Below, in pieces: positions 5,179 to 8,321 of a stretch of 8,321 bases of DNA (position 1 is the first letter of the stretch; each line of letters opens with the position of its first letter). The notes under the pieces are model-generated. The model saw nothing but the letters and a program-made list of their open reading frames with translations, searched no databases and had not been told where the DNA came from. The position numbers were made by a program, and so were the translations under genes. Origin of the DNA: Clostridia bacterium (GTDB lineage Bacteria; Bacillota_A; Clostridia; Peptostreptococcales; JAAYPU01); assembly GCA_022360735.1 (NCBI GenBank), contig JAKSCF010000222.1:1-8321 (forward strand), given 5' to 3'.

Positions 5179-6660
5179 ATGAAGACGAAGAAAAAAGGTT
5201 TAAATCTAATTGACTTCTTTATGCTGGGCTTTGGTTCTATTGTTGGTGTAGGTTGGGCTGTAGCCGTAAATGGCTGGATGGGGTCCGGAGGAGGGGTCAT
5301 CCCTGCAGTTCTTGGATACGTGTTTGTTACTTTATTTATTATACCCATCGGATTCTGCTATGCAGAGCTGACCTGTGCCATGCCTGTTGCGGGGGGTGTG
5401 GTGGCATATTCTTATAAGGCATTTGGCACTTTCACATCATTTCTTGGCGGTTGGTTCGTAGCTTTGGCATATATCATTATTTTGCCCTGGGAAGCCATCT
5501 ACATCAACGATGTATTGACGCTTATCTTTCCGGTATTAAAAGCGGGGGAACCGCTGTATACCGTAGCAGGTGTAGGCATCTACAGCCAAGGAATCATTAT
5601 TGGGATTATTTTATCCTGTGGTTTGATTGCTGTTAACTGGCGTGGCGCAAGAGTCGCCGGAAAAGTGCAGACTGCATTGGCATGGATTTTAACCATTACA
5701 GGTGTATTGGTTATTATATTTGCTGCTATGAAGTTTAATCCCGGAAATCTTCAACCGATTTACCAAAATGTGGGGAAAGGGACACATACATCAATGTTTA
5801 CAGGAATCATGGCGATGATGGTAATCGCTCCATTTTTTCTGGGAGGTTTTGATGCAATCCCTCAGGCTGCAGAAGAAGGAGAGTCGGGACTTAATGTCAA
5901 TAACCTTGGTAAAGTTATTGTAATGGCTGTACTTTCGGCATGTATTTTCTACTGTTTGATACTGATTTCAACAGGCGGCGCTATCCCTTGGACCGAATTT
6001 CATGAATTTAAACGACCTGCTATTTCCATCATGTTTCTAGAGCTTTATGGGAGTACTTTTGGAAAATTTATGTACTGGGCTTCTCTCATAGGCGCTTTGG
6101 CAGGACTTCTTACAACTTGGAATGGATTCTTTATTGCATCTGCTCGTTTACTTATGGGTATGGCACGTGCAAGATTGATTCCTCAGTTCTTTGCAACCGT
6201 TCATCCTAAATACGGGACGCCAAGAGGAGCCAACATGTTCCTTTCTATTGCCTGCTTTACAGGGCCCTTTATTGGAATGGGCGTTATTGATCCTTTGACC
6301 ATTGCGGGGGGAATAGGATTCTGTATCGGTTGGTTTATAACCTCTTTATCTGCCATCAAGCTTCGTTATAGTGAACCGGATATGGAACGTCCATTCAAGG
6401 TTCCGGGAGGTAAAGCCAGTATGATAATTGCTTCTATTGTAGCCGGTATAGTCATTCTAATATCTTTTATACCGGGTTTGCCAAGCTTTATGGGATCCCT
6501 AGCAATCATCATTTTTACCGTATGGATGATTATTGGATTTGTATTCTATGCAGCAACCAGCAATTATAGAAAAGCTATTTCTGAAGAAGAAAGAGTAAAA
6601 TCCATATTTGAAAACACCAAAAATGAATGCATTGATGACACTGTACAATTAGATATTTAA
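5179..6660 (+). CDS. APC-family amino acid/amine permease
   Basis: A 493-aa protein predicted to have about 12 membrane helices, importing an amino acid or amine by cation symport or by exchange. The first helix carries the family substrate-binding signature LGFGSIVGVGW (16-26). Other family features are YAELTCAMPVAGGVVAYSYKAFG (61-83), APFFLGGFDAIPQAAEEG (217-234), NGFFIASARLLMGMARARLIPQFFATVHPKYGTPRGAN (315-352) and ERPFKVPGG (403-411) before the last helices, then a charged C-terminal tail. The start at 5179 is preferred over the in-frame ATG at 5167 because GGAG (5169-5172) sits 6 nt before it, while 5167 has no site. Placed between the aminotransferase and the aldehyde dehydrogenase, it probably takes up the substrate of the pathway. 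The substrate itself cannot be assigned. Confidence 0.9.
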   Translation: MKTKKKGLNLIDFFMLGFGSIVGVGWAVAVNGWMGSGGGVIPAVLGYVFVTLFIIPIGFCYAELTCAMPVAGGVVAYSYKAFGTFTSFLGGWFVALAYIIILPWEAIYINDVLTLIFPVLKAGEPLYTVAGVGIYSQGIIIGIILSCGLIAVNWRGARVAGKVQTALAWILTITGVLVIIFAAMKFNPGNLQPIYQNVGKGTHTSMFTGIMAMMVIAPFFLGGFDAIPQAAEEGESGLNVNNLGKVIVMAVLSACIFYCLILISTGGAIPWTEFHEFKRPAISIMFLELYGSTFGKFMYWASLIGALAGLLTTWNGFFIASARLLMGMARARLIPQFFATVHPKYGTPRGANMFLSIACFTGPFIGMGVIDPLTIAGGIGFCIGWFITSLSAIKLRYSEPDMERPFKVPGGKASMIIASIVAGIVILISFIPGLPSFMGSLAIIIFTVWMIIGFVFYAATSNYRKAISEEERVKSIFENTKNECIDDTVQLDI

Positions 6661-6693
6661 ACCATTGGACGTTATTAAAAAAAATATATAAAA

Positions 6694-6698
6694 AGGAG
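6694..6698 (+). promoter_or_regulatory. Ribosome binding site deciding the aldehyde dehydrogenase start
   Basis: AGGAG directly touches an ATG at 6699, which is too close to use, and lies 9 nt before the in-frame ATG at 6708. This makes 6708 the likely initiator. Confidence 0.78.
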
Positions 6699-6707
6699 AT
6701 GTGGAAT

Positions 6708-8072
6708 ATGGACGTGACTAAATATGTATCGGAAATTATAAATAAGAGCAGAAAAGCCCAACAAGAATTTGAAAAATATTCTCAGGAACAGGTAGATGAA
6801 GTTGTAAGAGCAGTTGGTAAAGCCGTATATGACCATGGTGAGGAGCTTGCTCGTCTGGCAGTAGATGAAACAAAAATGGGAAGCTACGAAGATAAAGTCA
6901 AGAAGAAAAAAGGAAAAGCCATGGCTGTTTGGCACTATCTGAAGGGAAAGAAGAGCGTAGGCATTTTGAAATATCATGAAGACGAAGGCATTGTAGAGGT
7001 GGGAAAACCAATAGGAGTCATTGGTGCGGTTACACCTGTAACAAATCCGGTTATGACACCTATGCACAATGCAATGATCACCCTAAAAGGCCGCAATGCC
7101 ATTATTGTGTGCCCACATCCAAGTGGTAAGAAATGCGGTGTCAAAACAATTGAATACATCAATCAATATTTGGATGAGCTGAGAGCACCCAAAAATCTGG
7201 TACAGATAATAGAAGAACCCACCCTTGAGATATCAAATATGGTGATGAAGATGGCAGATGTCTGCATATCTACCGGCGGACCAGGCATGGTAAAGGTAGC
7301 GTATAGCAGCGGAAAGCCGGCTTTTGGCGTAGGAGCAGGAAACAACCAATGCTTGATCGATGTGGATGCAGACATTGACGATGCTGTGCCCAAAATCATC
7401 AGAGGTAGAATATATGATAACGGTGTGTTATGTACCTGTGAACAAAGCATCATTTGCCCTGAGAAGAGATACGATGAAATCATCAAGAAGTTTGTAGAGC
7501 AAGGTGCCTATTATGTTTCAGACCCTGCTGAGGTAGATGCATTGAGAAATACAGTATTACCGGAAGGTGCGTTAAATAAAGCTGCTGTGGGCTTGAGTGC
7601 CTTTAAAATTGCTTTGAAGGCCGGTATCAAAGTAGACCCGGCGACAAAGCTGCTGGTCGTTAAAGTAGACAAAGCAGGAAAGGCTGATCCCTTCTGTAAA
7701 GAAAAGCTGTTCCCTATTTTGGCTGCGTATAAATATAAGACTTGGGAGGAGGCCGTTGATATTTGTAATGCAAACCTGGACTGTGAAGGAAAAGGCCATA
7801 GTATGGTGATGCACTCCTTCACAAAGCAGAACATTGAGTATGCAGCAGAAAATATTCCTGTCTCAAGATTTCTGGTTAACGGCATTGGCTCAAGCGGATT
7901 GGGCGGTGCCTATAACAACGGCTTAGTTCCTACGGGAACATTGGGCTGCGGATCCTGGGGCAATAACAGTCTTAGTGAAAATTTGGATTACAGGCATTTA
8001 ATGAATATCAGCAGGATTGCATATACAAATCCGGATGTGCATATTCCAACACCGGAAGAAATTTGGTCTTAA
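6708..8072 (+). CDS. CoA-acylating aldehyde dehydrogenase (EutE/SucD/AdhE N-domain type)
   Basis: A 454-aa cytoplasmic enzyme that converts an aldehyde plus CoA and NAD(P)+ to an acyl-CoA. Family motifs are GKPIGVIGAVTPVTNP (99-114), NAIIVCPHPSGKK (130-142), STGGPGMVKVAYSSGKPAFGVGAGN (188-212, nucleotide region), YDNGVLCTCEQSII (236-249), EKLFPILAAYKY (332-343) and PTGTLGCGSWGNNSLSENL (408-426). The first cysteine of CTCEQ (C242) aligns with the catalytic thiol; C244 replaces the usual Ser or Ala. The length fits a stand-alone dehydrogenase; there is no fused alcohol dehydrogenase domain and no obvious N-terminal microcompartment targeting helix. Close relatives act on succinate semialdehyde, sulfoacetaldehyde, propanal or acetaldehyde. 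Following an aminotransferase and preceding an acyl-CoA dehydrogenase, it most likely takes the aldehyde made by transamination and supplies an acyl-CoA for oxidation. Confidence 0.92.
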   Translation: MDVTKYVSEIINKSRKAQQEFEKYSQEQVDEVVRAVGKAVYDHGEELARLAVDETKMGSYEDKVKKKKGKAMAVWHYLKGKKSVGILKYHEDEGIVEVGKPIGVIGAVTPVTNPVMTPMHNAMITLKGRNAIIVCPHPSGKKCGVKTIEYINQYLDELRAPKNLVQIIEEPTLEISNMVMKMADVCISTGGPGMVKVAYSSGKPAFGVGAGNNQCLIDVDADIDDAVPKIIRGRIYDNGVLCTCEQSIICPEKRYDEIIKKFVEQGAYYVSDPAEVDALRNTVLPEGALNKAAVGLSAFKIALKAGIKVDPATKLLVVKVDKAGKADPFCKEKLFPILAAYKYKTWEEAVDICNANLDCEGKGHSMVMHSFTKQNIEYAAENIPVSRFLVNGIGSSGLGGAYNNGLVPTGTLGCGSWGNNSLSENLDYRHLMNISRIAYTNPDVHIPTPEEIWS

Positions 8073-8078
8073 GATGAG

Positions 8079-8143
8079 ATTACTGTAGTTAAAGAGGTTT
8101 TTGTTAATTCAGGGGTTTTTAAAAGGCGCTCCCCGGCAGTAAT
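8079..8143 (+). repeat. Interrupted inverted repeat between aldehyde dehydrogenase and acyl-CoA dehydrogenase
   Basis: ATTACTG (8079-8085) is complementary to CAGTAAT (8137-8143), and within it GGGG (8112-8115) can pair with CCCC (8131-8134). The long internal loop makes a stable terminator unlikely, and no T-run follows. It may be a regulatory or processing structure in the 110-nt gap, or chance. Confidence 0.3.
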
Positions 8144-8182
8144 TAAGTAAAAAGATATTATCTATTAATAGGAGGTTTTGTT

Positions 8183-8321
8183 ATGAATTTTGGATTGACC
8201 GAAGAGCAAAAAATGGTTCAGGATATGGCCAGAAATTTTGCGGAAAAGGAAATTGCCCCTTACATTGAAGAGGATGAAGAAAATCATCACTATCGTAGGG
8301 AGATACTGACTAAAATGGGAG
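8183..8321 (+). CDS. Acyl-CoA dehydrogenase, N-terminal fragment (runs off window)
   Basis: AGGAGG (8170-8175) lies 7 nt before the ATG. The 46 visible residues begin MNFGLTEEQKMVQDMARNFA and continue EKEIAPYIEE..., ending TKMG, the typical first helices of FAD acyl-CoA dehydrogenases (pattern F-L-T-E-E-Q...FA-E-EI-P). The enzyme oxidises an acyl-CoA to the 2,3-enoyl-CoA and passes electrons to ETF, whose alpha subunit is encoded at the left end of the window. The residues that separate butyryl-CoA, glutaryl-CoA and other specificities lie beyond the window edge. Its position after the acylating aldehyde dehydrogenase suggests that it oxidises that enzyme's product. Confidence 0.88.
   Translation, partial: MNFGLTEEQKMVQDMARNFAEKEIAPYIEEDEENHHYRREILTKMG

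Noticed and set aside
6675..7885. Open reading frames on the minus strand across the aldehyde dehydrogenase and permease genes
   Set aside because: They lie opposite strongly supported genes, have no ribosome binding sites, and translate to low-complexity or unrecognisable sequence.
6708..8072. Bacterial microcompartment (Eut/Pdu) aldehyde dehydrogenase
   Set aside because: No shell protein genes are nearby and the N-terminus lacks a clear encapsulation helix.
1..8321. CRISPR arrays, insertion sequences, tRNA or rRNA genes, phage attachment sites
   Set aside because: No regularly spaced repeats, transposase-like ORFs, terminal inverted repeats or RNA gene patterns were seen; gene order and strand are uniform.

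Overview
The window reads as part of a catabolic gene cluster from a strict anaerobe, most likely a Clostridia-type Firmicute. The reasons are the strong AGGAGG-type ribosome binding sites, the moderately AT-rich sequence, short intergenic gaps with genes all on the plus strand, sigma-54 promoters, and the pairing of electron-transfer flavoprotein (ETF) with an acyl-CoA dehydrogenase. The species cannot be named from the sequence.

Layout. (1) 1-710 is the C-terminal part of the ETF alpha subunit, followed by a perfect 14-bp hairpin (735-768). (2) 798-1544 is a cysteine-rich soluble protein resembling the DUF6125 group. (3) A sigma-54 (-24/-12) promoter at 1604-1619 precedes two very small single-pass membrane proteins (32 and 46 aa) and a 400-aa membrane protein of the OadB/GcdB/MmdB family, the beta subunit of Na+-translocating decarboxylases. 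(4) The 312-bp gap 3177-3488 carries three phased AACCGKAC repeats, a second almost identical sigma-54 promoter (3268-3283), a 7-codon ORF with a strong Shine-Dalgarno sequence, and a 9-bp tandem repeat. (5) Downstream are a class III PLP aminotransferase, an unrecognised 101-aa membrane protein with a TTG start, an APC-family permease, a CoA-acylating aldehyde dehydrogenase, and the start of an acyl-CoA dehydrogenase that runs off the window.

How the genes may work together (inference). The permease imports an amino compound, the aminotransferase converts its terminal amine to an aldehyde, and the acylating dehydrogenase turns that into an acyl-CoA. The acyl-CoA dehydrogenase then oxidises it to an enoyl-CoA with electrons passing to ETF. 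If the OadB-like protein is a real decarboxylase beta subunit, the set fits an omega-amino acid such as 5-aminovalerate: glutarate semialdehyde, glutaryl-CoA, glutaconyl-CoA, then crotonyl-CoA with Na+ pumping. No carboxyltransferase or biotin carrier gene is visible, however, and the two small proteins sit where the other membrane subunits would be. A stand-alone OadB-type transporter with miniature partner subunits is therefore an equally serious reading, and it is the least familiar part of the window. The paired sigma-54 promoters suggest that the OadB block and the aminotransferase block are switched on together by one enhancer-binding activator that is not encoded here.
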